From the NCBI RefSeq assembly GCF_002994745.2, contig NC_037094.1, positions 2,340,001 to 2,404,000 on the forward strand: a stretch of 64,000 nt of DNA, written 5' to 3'. This DNA is from Rosa chinensis. Lineage: Eukaryota; Streptophyta; Magnoliopsida; Rosales; Rosaceae. Shown in pieces: positions 1 to 10,666 of the stretch; the stretch's first letter is position 1, and every line of letters starts with the position of its first letter. Both the position numbers and the translations under genes were made by a program. The notes under the pieces are model-generated. The model was not told the DNA's origin. It did not search any database and worked only from the letters and a program-made list of their open reading frames with translations.

Positions 1-2144
1 AAGACTCTACAAAAACAATGACTCTATTGCCCTTCAACTTTTTGTCTCAGAAATCTCATACTTTCACAACATCAAGATTAGCACTCAACCAAGAATCAAT
101 ATGTAGATATTCAAGAGTTAATTAAAACATATAATCCACACATACACAAGTAGGACTTGGTTGTGACAATGGTGATGGTTTCTGTTAAGCATGCTTCGAA
201 CAAGTATGATTCATATCCTCACAAGGTATATCCACTCTTTCTTCTCTCAGAATTCAAGACAATGCTTAAAAGCTTATAATCACTCAATTATATGTGAGAG
301 AAAATATTTTGAGGCAATCAAATAGCTCACATATATAAGAAACGAAAAGCACTTTGTGAATATAATTTTTTTTTGAAAAGATCTCATGAAGGATATCAAC
401 TACTTGCACGGATGGACCCAAGCCATAGGTTCAACTCTTGTAACTCATCTCCACAAATCAAAGGCTGTCCCATCTTAAGGATCAAGAAGGTCTTATTTAG
501 GGTTGTAATGGGGCCAAGGCTCAAGGTTTTAAGAAATGAAGGGTAAGGATTTATCAAAGTGTCCTAAAAACCTAGCAAAGCACATGTAGATGTAGAGACC
601 TCAAGAAATCCACCAAGGTATTGCAAAAACGTCACTTTCCCTAGAGGTAACATAAAAGGGCCTAATGTCTTCATGTTGGGCCAAATCTTCATTGTAAACT
701 TCCCTAGAACTATTGTGGAATGAACAAAGGCCAAATTTTTCTGTAGTGGGCCTTCAGTTCAAAGTAAACTTCCAAAATCACTAAGTACGAGGGACTAAAA
801 TCCATAAACATTTTTCTTTCTTTTCTTTTCTAGCCGTACACAAAATTTTTTTTTTTTCTTTTCTTTTCATTTTTCACGGCTTTCACATATTTTTTTCTTT
901 ATGGACAAGTCTACCCCCACACTTGAACTTTCACCTCTTCTCAATCTTCTTTCTCAATGCCAAATCCTCAAGTAAAGTCCCAAAATATAGCTCCGCTAAG
1001 TTTTTAGAACAAAGGGTAGGAGTGTAGCTATACTAAGGTTCAGGGTTAAGGATTTAAGGGTGATGAAAGAAAAGGCTTAATATAAGCTCAAAGGGGTTTA
1101 TCTAAGGGAGTCCCACGACGGGCACAAATAGGGACACATGCTTATTTGGCAATGGTGGTAATTCCTAGGTTGCCTCTATCCTTTCCAGAATCAGGGCCAT
1201 GTATTGATATAACGTTTCAACAAGCACAAGAGTGAATTCTAGCATTCTCTAGTCCATCAAACTTAATCTATGGCAAGTAGTCAATCAAGAGGAAAGAATA
1301 ATGAGATCATCAAAACATCGCCAAGAAATTAAGAATATATTTTTCAATTATCACTCCAAGAAAAAGGGACATGACTCAAATATCTCACATGAGCTTTTAT
1401 AAATCAAAACTCATCCTAACATGCTCATATTCTGTACCAAGGTTACGAAATCCATATCCACTACACATGCATGCATTTTTTCATATATCTCAATTAACCA
1501 AAGAATACCATTTTAAAAATCATCTCAATTTTGTGATCCTCTTTTAATCATGATTTCAGAGATATAGAATCATCCTAGACAGTTGAAAGGGCATTCTAAG
1601 ACTCAAAAATAAAACAAAAGTAACCAATTTTTTTTTTAAAATTTTTGACATTTTTCAATTTTTTTTTTTTTTAAATTAATTTAATTTCAACACTTAGGTA
1701 CGGGAACAGGGAGTCTCGATGTGCAATGGGACTGAAACAGCTACCCTTTTTCAAGACTATGTTTAATCCAATATACCTTAGTGTATCACAACATCAATTA
1801 TAAACACAAAAAACACAATCCAACATCAACTATTTTTCATTTTTTTTTTATATACTAACTACTAAAAACACAATAAAGCAATAACCCTTCCCCCATACTT
1901 AATTCATGCATTGTCCTCAATGTATAAACAAATATAAATCATGCAAAGCATAAATCAAGCATAGAAGAGAAAGTTAACACAACGAAACCTAAAACAACTT
2001 AAAATTCATGAAAATAAAATAGAAGGAAGAGTTCAAGAAAGCAAATCTGCGTTTGATGGCTCCTCCACAGATACGGTTGAAATGGGTTGCCTCCCATGCA
2101 GCGCTTAATGTTTAAAGTCTTTCAGCCTAGACTTGTACTTCCAT
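1..2144 (-). mobile_element. Degenerate LTR-retroelement internal DNA
   Basis: No host gene is visible. Read on the minus strand, the stretch has features common in the 3' internal part of plant Gypsy-type elements: a purine-rich tract of the form AAGTGTGGGGG near 911-925 and another near 1886-1900, each beside an 'ATTGAGGACAATGCA'-like string, and near 2085-2105 a minus-strand 'GGGAGGCAACCC' motif. The same order of motifs recurs at 4083-5960. All reading frames are broken and no LTR end is visible, so the assignment rests on motif resemblance only. Confidence 0.4.
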
Positions 2145-2675
2145 TTACTCCTTTAGAGGAGCGGTATGCGGGCGAGTGGCAGCCCTCTTGCTAGTTTCAG
2201 TCTTCGGAGGCGGGTCCTCATGTTGTGATGCAGTAGCGTCCTTGTGAGGAAACCCAGGAGGATAACTCTGCAAGTTATTGACTTCCTGAGCAAGCTTGTT
2301 TATTGCAGTGTGACAGCGGATCAAAGAGCAGTTCATCTCAGAGATGTAATCGATCATGCAATTGACTCTCCAATCTGTCACCATAATACCATCGCGGAGA
2401 GAGGAGCGCAAATCATCAATCAACTCCGACAAGCTTTCCAAGGTGGCCATAGGGCGAGGAGCACGAGCAGCTGGTGAGGAAGAAGACTCTCCGGGATGCA
2501 GTCTGGGAGAGCGACGAGGCAGAGGAGGGGGACTGCGGGTACGCTCACGGATAGGACGATGGTCCCATGGACGAGTAAGCCCAGCTCTAGTGGCCGCTTG
2601 ACGACCTTCTTCTTCCAAAGAGAGAACACAGCGTTGATTGACGCCCCTGCGAGGGGTTACCTTGGTTCGAGCCAT
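2145..2675 (-). CDS. Retroelement-associated ORF of unknown function
   Basis: The frame is open for 176 codons from the ATG at 2675; an alternative upstream in-frame ATG lies at 2714. The N-terminal third is basic and rich in Arg, Pro and Ser, with the string SPPPLPRRSPRLHPG. The C-terminal part is helical (SLSELIDDLRSSL) and ends in a Pro/Thr-rich tail. No catalytic domain is recognisable. It lies in the same orientation as, and directly upstream of, the retroelement-like motifs at 1-2144, so it is more likely the extra ORF of an LTR element than a host gene. It could equally be a non-functional open frame. Confidence 0.35.
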   Translation of the reverse strand: MARTKVTPRRGVNQRCVLSLEEEGRQAATRAGLTRPWDHRPIRERTRSPPPLPRRSPRLHPGESSSSPAARAPRPMATLESLSELIDDLRSSLRDGIMVTDWRVNCMIDYISEMNCSLIRCHTAINKLAQEVNNLQSYPPGFPHKDATASQHEDPPPKTETSKRAATRPHTAPLKE

Positions 2676-2865
2676 GAGGAAGTAGAAGGAATTTGAAACT
2701 GCACGCTTAGACAAACCTTAGTAAAATCTGGAGGAGACAAAAAATGATGTATATGTAAAGCACAAAATAGGGTAGAAATCTCAACAGGCACACGGTTTTA
2801 ACAAAGCTTCTCCGGGAAGGAGAAGAGTTATGATAGTTCACGGCCCAAGAAACTCCCCCACGTGT

Positions 2866-3052
2866 AAATATTCCTTTCTTTTCCTGGATTTATGGCATGC
2901 TTTCGGCTATAGCTTGTCTGTCACGGATCCTCGAGATTCGTTTGATTCCCCCACGCGTCCTTTCTTTTCCTTGATTCACGGCAATTAAACCTGCTTTCTG
3001 CTGTAGCTTGTCTGTCACAGCTCCTCGAGATTCGTTTGGTTCCCCCACGTGT
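2866..3052 (+). repeat. 94-bp tandem duplication with G-box-like ends upstream of the WUS-like gene
   Basis: Two imperfect copies (about 2866-2958 and 2959-3052) share the strings TAGCTTGTCTGTCAC and CTCGAGATTCGTTTG. Each copy, and the sequence just before the first, ends in CCCCCACGTGT or CCCCCACGCGT, giving G-box cores CACGTG at 2859 and 3046 and a CACGCG variant at 2952. The array lies 230-420 bp upstream of the WUS-like start codon, so it falls in the promoter. Confidence 0.75.
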
Positions 3053-3159
3053 CTTCCACGCACCAACAGCTTTTCCGTGTTTTCGGGTGACTTTAATCCA
3101 ACGCGTAGATTTAATCTCAGAGATCGTCCATCCAACGGTGGAGATCCGCTCACTCGTTC

Positions 3160-3167
3160 TATAAATA
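3160..3167 (+). promoter_or_regulatory. TATA box of the WUS-like gene
   Basis: TATAAATA lies 115 bp before the ATG at 3282, a normal distance for a plant promoter with a short 5' leader. The sequence between them is CT-rich (TCTCTC, TTCAGCC), as in many plant 5' leaders. Confidence 0.65.
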
Positions 3168-3281
3168 GGTGCATTCTGAGGGAGCGACTATTCACTCCAA
3201 AAGAAAATTCTTCCGAGTTCCAGCCTTTCTCTCTCAACCCTTCAGCCTTTCTTTCGAAACTCAAATCCTTTCTTCATCAAC

Positions 3282-3881
3282 ATGGAACCACGAACTCTGC
3301 AACTAATGGAGCAACAGACCCAGCAACAAATCGAGGATGGAGGAAACAACCAATCAGCCGGGACTAATAACCGGTGGGCTCCCACACCGCCTCAACTAAG
3401 AATCCTCAAGGGCCTTTACTATGATAAGGGTTTTAAGTACCCAACTCCAGAGCAGATTCAAGAGATCTGCCTTCATCTGAAACAGTATGGGCAGATCGAG
3501 GACAAAAACGTCTTCTTTTGGTTCCAGAACCTCAAGGCTCGTGAGAGGCAGAAGTTGAAGGAATTTCGGAACGTTCCGGTTGGTGGATCTCTCGATCTCA
3601 ATTTTGGTTCCACTGGTTCTACTAGTAATGACAGATCCACTGACAGATCCATTGATCTAAACTTTGGGTCACGTGTCGGCTATGGTGCTGATGGATCGAT
3701 CATGGAACAACGAGGAGAATATCACCAGGAGATTGAAACCCTTCCACTATTCCCCATGCATGGTGAGGACATCTTGGGCAACATGAAGACTACTTCCGAG
3801 GGAGGTGGCGGTTATGGCGGTGGCTCTCACATTTCCCTTGAGCTCAGTCTCAACTCCTACAGAGATGCAGACATGGCTTAG
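3282..3881 (+). CDS. WUS-like: WUSCHEL-type homeobox transcription factor, intronless
   Basis: Encodes 199 aa. The homeodomain spans about residues 31-95, from RW to the helix-3 motif [15 protein letters not shown]. The loop contains [10 protein letters not shown], which has the extra residue typical of WUSCHEL rather than WOX5-like proteins. A textbook WUS box, TLPLFPMH, lies at 153-160, and an EAR-type repression motif, LELSL, at 186-190. WUS-clade proteins are nuclear factors, mostly repressors, that maintain stem-cell niches; repression through TOPLESS-type co-repressors is the family expectation. Oddities: helix 3 has Phe and Leu where the family usually has Tyr and His; DLNFGS occurs twice at about 105-130; there is no intron, although WUS genes normally have some; and the gene is short. 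The ATG is in good context (AACATGG) behind a TATA box. It lies between retroelement remnants, so a retrocopy or duplicated copy is possible. Confidence 0.88.
   Translation: MEPRTLQLMEQQTQQQIEDGGNNQSAGTNNRWAPTPPQLRILKGLYYDKGFKYPTPEQIQEICLHLKQYGQIEDKNVFFWFQNLKARERQKLKEFRNVPVGGSLDLNFGSTGSTSNDRSTDRSIDLNFGSRVGYGADGSIMEQRGEYHQEIETLPLFPMHGEDILGNMKTTSEGGGGYGGGSHISLELSLNSYRDADMA

Positions 3882-3906
<25 letters not shown>
3882..3906 (+). repeat. (ATT)n microsatellite directly after the WUS-like stop codon
   Basis: The TAG stop at 3879-3881 is followed at once by about eight ATT units, then by AT- and T-rich DNA to about 4080. This segment is presumably the 3' UTR; AATAAA-like strings occur near 4026. 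No other feature is seen here. Confidence 0.8.
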
Positions 3907-3915
<9 letters not shown>

Positions 3916-4082
3916 TTTTTTTTATTTTTTTTTTGTTTTTTTGTAAATAGCTGAATTTAATAAGACTGAATGAATGCAAATTTTTTTTTTTATATATATA
4001 TTTTTTTTTATATAAAGGACTCAAAAATAAAAGACAAATATATATATAGGACTCAAAATGAAAGACAAAAATATAAATCTCT

Positions 4083-4224
4083 TCCCCCACACTTAAATAT
4101 TGCATTATCCTCAATGTAATCAATTAAAAGCATGCAATGTAATAAGTAAGCATAGATAGAAGACATTTACGAAAACAAATCCTAAAATAAAAACTAAAGA
4201 GAAAAATTGAAAAATAAAAAGAAA
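4083..4224 (-). mobile_element. Retroelement fragment split by the 4225-5889 element
   Basis: The minus strand carries a purine tract of the AAGTGTGGGGGAAG type preceded by ATTGAGGATAATGCA, matching the pattern at about 1885-1920. Its continuation, including GGGAGGCAACCCATG, is found past the inserted element at about 5899-5960. The two fragments (here and 1-2144) lie in the same orientation on either side of the WUS-like gene. They could be two remnants of one family, or one remnant into which the WUS-like segment came. Confidence 0.4.
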
Positions 4225-5889
4225 GGGAAATTCGTTCAAACGGTGTCTGAACTTTTCCAGACTATTATTTTTCATACCTATACTTTGAAAAATGTCATAA
4301 TGGTATCTAAAGTTTTGGCCCCGACCTAATTTCTGTACCTAGCAACAGTAAAGTCGTCAAGGGCGTTAAATTTTGAGGGGTAAATCTGGAACTTCAGGTA
4401 TTCTCAAGGGAAAATCTTCTAAACAGTGTCTGAACTTTTCCAGACTATTAATTTTCATACCTATACTTTGAAAAATATCAAAATGGTACCTGACGATTTA
4501 AGCCCGACCCAATATTCATACCTAGGAACAGTAAAACGGTTGACTCCGTTGAACAGTACCAGAAAAGTATGCCAATAACTACCATGCCCAATACGAGATT
4601 CAAATACCAATATCAACATGGTATACCTAGATCTAAATATTCATATACCCGTATCCAGAAGAACTCAGGAAGATCGGCGTACGATGCCAGACCACCGCCA
4701 ACAGCCGTGCTCAGACCCATACTTGATCGGAACCCGACCTTCACCTACATCGACGACCTGAATTCGGAATCGTCCTCCGACACCCCAGAACCTGACTTAG
4801 GGTCCCGCGTCAAGGCTGTCTAGCAGATTGCCCAAACTACGACATCCCGTTTTGACAGAGATCGGAATCGCTTCGCCATTCCATTTCCGACAGAGATCAG
4901 ACCCAGACTTGACCCAAAGTGGAATTACCAAAATTTCAGATTCCTTTGCTATCAGACTCGTCAGATTCCAACCTAAAGCATTGAAATTTCCTTGTGCATC
5001 CACCCGAATAATCTCCATGATTCCAATTATCTGGTGAACTAGGCTTAAAACCGAGCAAACACTTGCAAACCAAACCATTTTTGCTGTTATAGCTACCAAA
5101 ATTTCCACATGCATCTACCCGACTTTTCTTTCCTTCTTCTCTGTTGTCTTCTCCCAAACGCATCAAAAAAAGAAAAATTGAAATTGATTTCAGCTGCAAA
5201 TAATTGAATTTGATTTTTTGGATTGTGGGTTTTGAGATTTTTGATTGAAATCGAAGCAGAGAAGATGCTGGAGAAGATCGCGTTGCCGACGAAGCCATCA
5301 CTGAGAGGGAATAATTGGGTGGTTGACGCCTCACATTGTGGATTCGATCTGTAATAGCGAATTCCAACATATCTTCTAGTACCAGAGCTTCTGTTAGGAG
5401 TAAAGAACCCGAGTTCAATTTTTTTCTCCTGATAGAAAACTGAGGTAGGTAGCTGAGTTCTGCAGCTCTCAACTGAGGTAAGACGAAGACCTTTGACTTC
5501 GAGGTCTGGGGGGCAATATTTGAACCCAACGGTAGTTATTGACATACTTTTCTGGTACTGTTCAACGGAGTCAACCGTTTTACTGTTCCTAGGTATGAAT
5601 ATTGGGTCGGGCTTAAATTGTCAGGTACCATTTTGATATTTTTCAAAGTATAGGTATGAAAATTAATAGTCTGGAAAAGTTCAGACACTGTTTAGAAGAT
5701 TTTACCTTGAGAATACCTGAAGTTCCAGATTTACCCCTCAAAATTTAACGCCGTTGACGACTTTACTGTTGCTAGGTACGGAAATTGGGTCGGGGCCAAA
5801 ACTTCAGGTACCATTATGACATTTTTCAAAGTATAGGTATGAAAATTAATAGTCTGGAAAAGTTCAGACACTGTTTGGACGAATTTCCC
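4225..5889. mobile_element. Mutator-like element carrying a captured receptor-kinase fragment (Pack-MULE type)
   Basis: The element starts GGGAAATTCGTTCAAACGG and ends with its near inverse, CGAATTTCCC. It is flanked by a perfect 9-bp target duplication, AAAAAGAAA (4216-4224 and 5890-5898), the hallmark of Mutator-like insertion. The inverted repeats are long (about 4225-4583 and 5532-5889). Each consists of two related subunits that begin with AGTGTCTGAACTTTTCCAGAC, so each arm is itself a tandem duplication. No transposase is present, so movement would need a helper. The roughly 950-bp core holds unrelated non-element sequence, including the receptor-kinase fragment annotated separately. 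Confidence 0.85.
4987..5109 (-). pseudogene. Captured fragment of a G-type lectin S-receptor-like kinase (EGF-like/PAN boundary)
   Basis: About 41 residues are open on the minus strand and match the cysteine-rich stretch before the PAN domain of plant G-type lectin S-receptor-like kinases: [12 protein letters not shown], then [16 protein letters not shown], then [10 protein letters not shown]. Those kinases have lectin, S-locus, EGF/PAN, membrane and kinase parts; only this piece is seen. It sits inside the inverted repeats of the 4225-5889 element, so it is a transposed exon fragment and not a gene. The frame stays open on both sides into sequence I do not recognise. A chimeric transcript is possible but not shown. 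Confidence 0.75.
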
Positions 5890-5898
5890 AAAAAGAAA

Positions 5899-6847
5899 TA
5901 GGGAAAGAGAAAGCAAATCTGATTTGCATGGGTTGCCTCCCAAGTAGCGCTTGTATTTTATGTCTTGCAGCCAGACGGTACCTACATTAAATAAAGTTAG
6001 TAACTATAATTAACAAAGAAATACAAAATAAAAACAAGTATAACTATTAATTACAAACTACAAGTATAATTAACAAGTATATTGTACATAAGACACAAGT
6101 TAAGTATACAAGTGAGTATAAAACGTGAAAAGTATTTTTACAAGTTTAAAGTGTGAAACAACAAAATAATTTACACGTATAGAGTATTCACAAGTATTTC
6201 TTTTATTATAAACATTATTGATATCGAATCAAATTCCAAGCGGTAAATCAAGTGGACGTGCGGCCCAAGTATAGTCGCCTAGACACAAACTCCCTTTCAA
6301 ATCGTTTGGGCAACCTTACTGAAATGGCCAGGTGGGGGAGGGCGAACACGAGAGGAAAAATCCATTTTGGCATGAGCTACTCCCACATTGTGGTTTAGGC
6401 CCATTTGCAAGCACTTCTGGATTCAAAAACCCGTCATGAACGTTGTCCCCTTCCTAGACACCATTCCACATAGGCTATACTTACTAAGATGAAAAAGTTC
6501 ATAAGTGTGAAGACAGTTTAACAAGTGAAAACCTTCAGCCATCCATTTCTGAGAGAAAAATCGAGAGTATGCCCTGTGAGTTTGGATTGGACTTGTTCGA
6601 AACATGCTATCATTCACTGTATAACTTAAGTTCTCCATATCTTGCTTAGTCATATGAATGTCACAGGTTTATTAACCATGGAATTATCTTTGTGATTTTG
6701 ATTAAGTGTTTAACGTGAAAGCCATGAGTTTGGAGTCTCTGAGACAACAGTTAGGAGCAATAGAGTCATTTACTTGCTTTTTTGTCAAGTCTTTGTTCTG
6801 TTTTGGATTTTTTTTGTTTTGTTTTGCTAAGGGACTAGCAAAAGCTA
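5899..6847. other. Intergenic DNA without a recognisable gene
   Basis: The first 60 bp continue the split retroelement fragment (GGGTTGCCTCCCAAGTAGCG on the plus strand). The rest is AT-rich with no coding frame of note. From about 6700 it reads as the 3' end of a plus-strand LTR element, leading into the polypurine tract at 6848. Confidence 0.5.
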
Positions 6848-6861
6848 AGTGTGGGGGAATT
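6848..6861 (+). other. Polypurine tract of an LTR retrotransposon
   Basis: AGTGTGGGGGAATT directly abuts an LTR starting TGATAGGAGC. This is the primer site for plus-strand DNA synthesis, so the LTR at 6862 is the 3' LTR of an element whose body lay to the left. Confidence 0.7.
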
Positions 6862-7564
6862 TGATAGGAGCATTTTAATGTGATATTTTAATAGTTAATT
6901 CCTCACATTTTGCTTAGTTAATTCCTTAACTAAATCGATTTTTAATTCAATTTCTATTTTTAGGTACATTGGAGTAGATGAAGGTGAAATGAGCGTTAGG
7001 TCCATAATTACCTGGAAATGATGGAAAAAAATGGAAATATACTAAAAGATCAATTTTACACATATTCCTACTCCGGCTAGGAGAAACCAAGCCAAGCAAA
7101 GAAGAAGGAGCGGCCGCCTGACCAAATGAACTTCAAATGAGCTGAAACCTTCCAGATCCATTCTAGACACCCAAAGGATCATTTCTTATGAAGAGTGCCA
7201 GAGAAAAATATGAGTGGAAGGCCTTCAAACAATCAGCCCAATTCTCTACAGAAGCAAAACCGGAAAACTGGACCTGTAAGAGGTCCAGCAGCATTTTCGG
7301 CCCAACCACATGGAAATACATTCTGAAATTTTGCCACAATGATCTACACTCATAGTGGAACATTTCATATGAAGAAGTCAAAGGCTAAAACTGAGTTCTT
7401 AGTGGAGATAAAAATTAAAGGAATAAAGGAAGAGAAAGTGATCTCACCTAACAAATCCACTAAGTGTTTAAGTGCTCTTACCTAACAAATCCACCAAGTG
7501 TTTAAGTGCTCAAACCTAACCCATTATGATTTGTTTAAAGGCCAAATAGTGTTGCTTGGAAGCC

Positions 7565-7572
7565 TATAAATA
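7565..7572 (+). promoter_or_regulatory. TATA box inside the LTR
   Basis: TATAAATA followed by AGAGACC lies about 700 bp into the LTR and just before the CT-rich triplicated segment. This is where the U3/R boundary promoter of an LTR element is expected. Confidence 0.55.
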
Positions 7573-7599
7573 GAGACCAATTCACCATTTCATAACACC

Positions 7600-7780
7600 A
7601 ATTCCTTCATCCATTCCATCTTCTTTGTCTCTCCATTTCCTTTCCATTTTTCCACACATTCCTTCATCCATTCCATCTCCTTGTCTCTCCATTTCCTCTC
7701 CATTTTCCTTAGAGACCAATTCCTTCATCCATCTCATCTTCTTTGTCTCTCCATTTCCTTTCCATTTTCCTTCTCCATTC
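7600..7780 (+). repeat. Three tandem copies of a roughly 60-bp CT-rich unit in the LTR
   Basis: Three copies of a unit built from TTCCTTCATCCATTCCATCT, TGTCTCTCCATTTCC and a CCATTTT segment follow each other after the TATA box. The inverted neighbour LTR (about 9580-9640) carries a single copy of this segment, so the triplication is specific to this LTR. Confidence 0.7.
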
Positions 7781-8910
7781 TCTAGTTGCAAAGTTCTGCA
7801 TTTTCAAGCAAGGAGAGGAAGAAGAAGAAGGAGCCGTGAAGATCATATCCTCCATCATCCACCTTGAAGGCTTGCTTCCAAGATTCAAGATCCAACCATC
7901 TAGCTCTCCATCTCCATCTCCACTCACGGTGTAATTCGTTCCTTTTCCTTGTAACCTTTTTGGTCTCCTTGTTTGACTTCGTATGAACTTGTTTCTAGTT
8001 AACAATAATGTTTAGGGCAAAGTTTAAGCCCAATTTCTATGTTTAAATAAAGTTTTCGAATTCTATAATTGTGATTCTAAGTCGCTTATGTGAGTTTGTT
8101 CGATTAAATTTGCTTTACAGAAAACTTTTATATGTTTATCTTATTTGGGTCGACACTTATAGGATTTGCATGTAATTGGTGCTAGGTTTAAGAACATGAA
8201 ATCGACTTTTCGTTTTGTGTAAACTTGAATCAAAGTAGTAAAGGTTTTGGACAAAAATCGAATTTAATTGAAGAGGATTGCAATTAGGTGGACTTTTCCA
8301 TAACTAAGTTGTACACTTGAGTTGATAGCCTTTCTCTATGTCTAATGCGTTGAACATGTCATGATTGACTAGCTTTCTAGGGCTTGATTGCATGTTTGAT
8401 AGGATTAATCTAGGTGCTTTCGCTTAGGTTAATTAGCATTGAAAAGTAAAATATGGGAAATCATTTGCTTTCGAATGTTTCACATGATCAACTCCTCTCT
8501 CATGACTTGGAAGAACAATTATAGGGTTTGAATCGAATTTGATTACATGGAATTGATTTTGATCTTTGTTCCTTGCGTTCCACCCTTGTATATATGTTTT
8601 TACATTTTCTTTATTTTATTTATTTTAATTTTAATTTTAAGAATCCTAATCCCCCCCTTATTTGTGTTTACTTGTATATATTTATTCTTTATTTTATTTT
8701 TGTAAATAATACTTTATTATTTTAATTCTTTATTTGTTTATACAATTGTCTATATTTATATTCTTTATTTTATTTTTGTAAATAATACTTTTCTTTATTT
8801 GTTTCACAATTACAAGTGTACCCTCAATCCCCGGATAGAACGATCCCTATTTGCTTATACTACTAACGATATTTTCAGGGTTAAATTGCGCGCTTGCTAT
8901 GAGCGCATCA

Positions 8911-10666
8911 ATTTTTATTTTTTACTTTTCAATGCTAATTAACCTAAGCGAAAGCACCTAGATTAATCCTATCAAACATGCAATCAAGCCCTAGAAAGCT
9001 AGTCAATCATGTCATGTTTAACGCATTACACATAGTGAAAGGCTATCAACTCAAGTGTACAACTTAGTATGGAAAAGTCCACCTAATTGCAATTCTCTTT
9101 AATTAAATTCGGTCTTTGCACAAAACCTTTACTATTTTGATTCAAGTTTACACAAAACGAAAAGTCGATTTCATGTTCTTAAACCTAGCACCATTCATAT
9201 CAAAACCCTAAGTGTTTGCAACCACATAAGATTAAAATACAAAAGTTATCTATAACGCAAATTTAATTAAACAAACCCACATAAGCAACCTTCGAATCAC
9301 AATAATATGAATCTGAAAATTCTCAATTAATCATAAAATTCCAGAAATTAATATTCATTCAAACACATATGTCAACTAGAACAAAACCAATGAAATCAAA
9401 GCAAAGGTTACAAAGGAGAATCGGATTACACTGTGAGATGGAGATGAGATGAACGAATTGAGGATGTGGTCTCTTGAATCTCGAAAGCAAGCTTCAAGGA
9501 TGGTGATGGAGGATGATGCTCACGGCAATTCTTCTTCTCCCTTGGCCTTGCTTGAAACGTTGAATGCACTAGAGGATGGAGAGAAAATGGAAAGGAAATG
9601 GAGAGACAAAGAAGATGGAATGGATGAAGGAATTGGTGTTATGGATTCAGAAATTGGTGATTGAGAGTGAGAGGAGAAGGTGTTTAAATAGGGAAGAAAA
9701 AGAAGAGTGAAATGATGAGATGAAGAAAAATAATGAAAGTGGAGTATGAGAGTGGTTTGTAAAATATGTAAAAGATGAGGTAATGATGAAAGCAAAGCAT
9801 GAAGGTGAAGAAATGTGGAAGTGATGATGATCTTTTAGAGTAGAAAAATGTATCCAAGGAAAAAGAAATGCTTTCTTCATGTGGGTGGGAAACATGAATA
9901 TGTGGTGTTGAGCTGTTTTCAAGTCAGTTTCTTCCCCTTTATTCCTTCAATTATTTCTCCAACAAGACTTCATTATATGCCTTCGACTTCTTGATATGAA
10001 ATTATCCACCATGAGTGTAGATTACTGTGGTAAAATTTCAGAATTTCTTGCCATGTGGTTGGGCCGGAAATGCTGCTGGACCTCTTACAGGTCCAGTTTT
10101 CCGGTTTTGCTTATGTAGAGAATTGGGCTGATTGTTTGAAGGCCTTCCACTCATATTTTTCTCTGGCACTCTTCATAAGAAATGATCCTTTGGGTGTCTA
10201 GAGTGGATCTGGAAGGTTTCAGCTCATTTGAAGTTCATTTGGTCAGGCGGCCGCTCCTTCTTCTTTGCTTGGCTTGGTTTCTCCTAGCCGGAGTAGGAAT
10301 ATGTGTAAAATTGATCTTTTAGTACATTTCCATTTTTCTACTCCAATGTACCTTCATCTTTGCTCCCCTTGGTGTTCGCAAGCTCCTCTTTCCATTTATG
10401 AGTTCATTTCCATATTTAGCTCGGAGGTCCTGAAAATAGAAACTAATAAGAAAAATAGAAACTTTCCTAAACTGAAAAATAGAAACTACCGAAAATGGAA
10501 ACTTACTAAAAATGATAAATAGAAACTATAAAAATAGAAACTTTCTACAAATAGGAACTTTCCCAATCAAAGAATGAAAACTTTCCTAAACATGGTTTTA
10601 ATAAGGAAATAACGCAAGAAATGTAGGGAAAAGCAAGTAAAACGTCGCATTAAAATGCTCCTATCA
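8911..10666 (-). mobile_element. Second LTR of the same family, inverted and truncated
   Basis: Read on the minus strand it begins at 10666 with TGATAGGAGCATTTTAATG, the same start as the LTR at 6862, and runs collinearly with it (for example CTCCTAGCCGGAG, GGACCTCTTACAGGTCC and the CTAGATTAATCCTATCAAAC region). It stops at about 8911, at the point matching about 8450 in the other copy, so its last 460 bp are missing. No polypurine tract follows the 10666 end. The two LTRs together make a large imperfect inverted repeat. Confidence 0.75.

Larger units (their letters stand above)
6862..8910 (+). mobile_element. Long 3' LTR (2.05 kb), plus orientation
   Basis: Begins TGATAGGAGC after a polypurine tract and ends GAGCGCATCA, so it has the TG...CA ends of an LTR. 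It holds a TATA box (TATAAATA, 7565-7572) and, just after it, a three-copy repeat at 7600-7780. It has no coding capacity; short open frames in it are by-products of the simple repeats. A second LTR of the same family lies right beside it in the opposite direction (8911-10666). Confidence 0.75.

Noticed and set aside
7582..8005. Several open frames rich in Met, Glu, Gly, Lys on the minus strand and Ser, Pro, Phe on the plus strand
   Set aside because: They arise from the triplicated CT-rich unit of the LTR; the repeat keeps frames open by chance and no domain is present.
9449..9922. Open frames on both strands around 9.4-9.9 kb
   Set aside because: They lie in the inverted LTR copy and mirror those of the plus LTR; low-complexity Ser/His/Phe composition.
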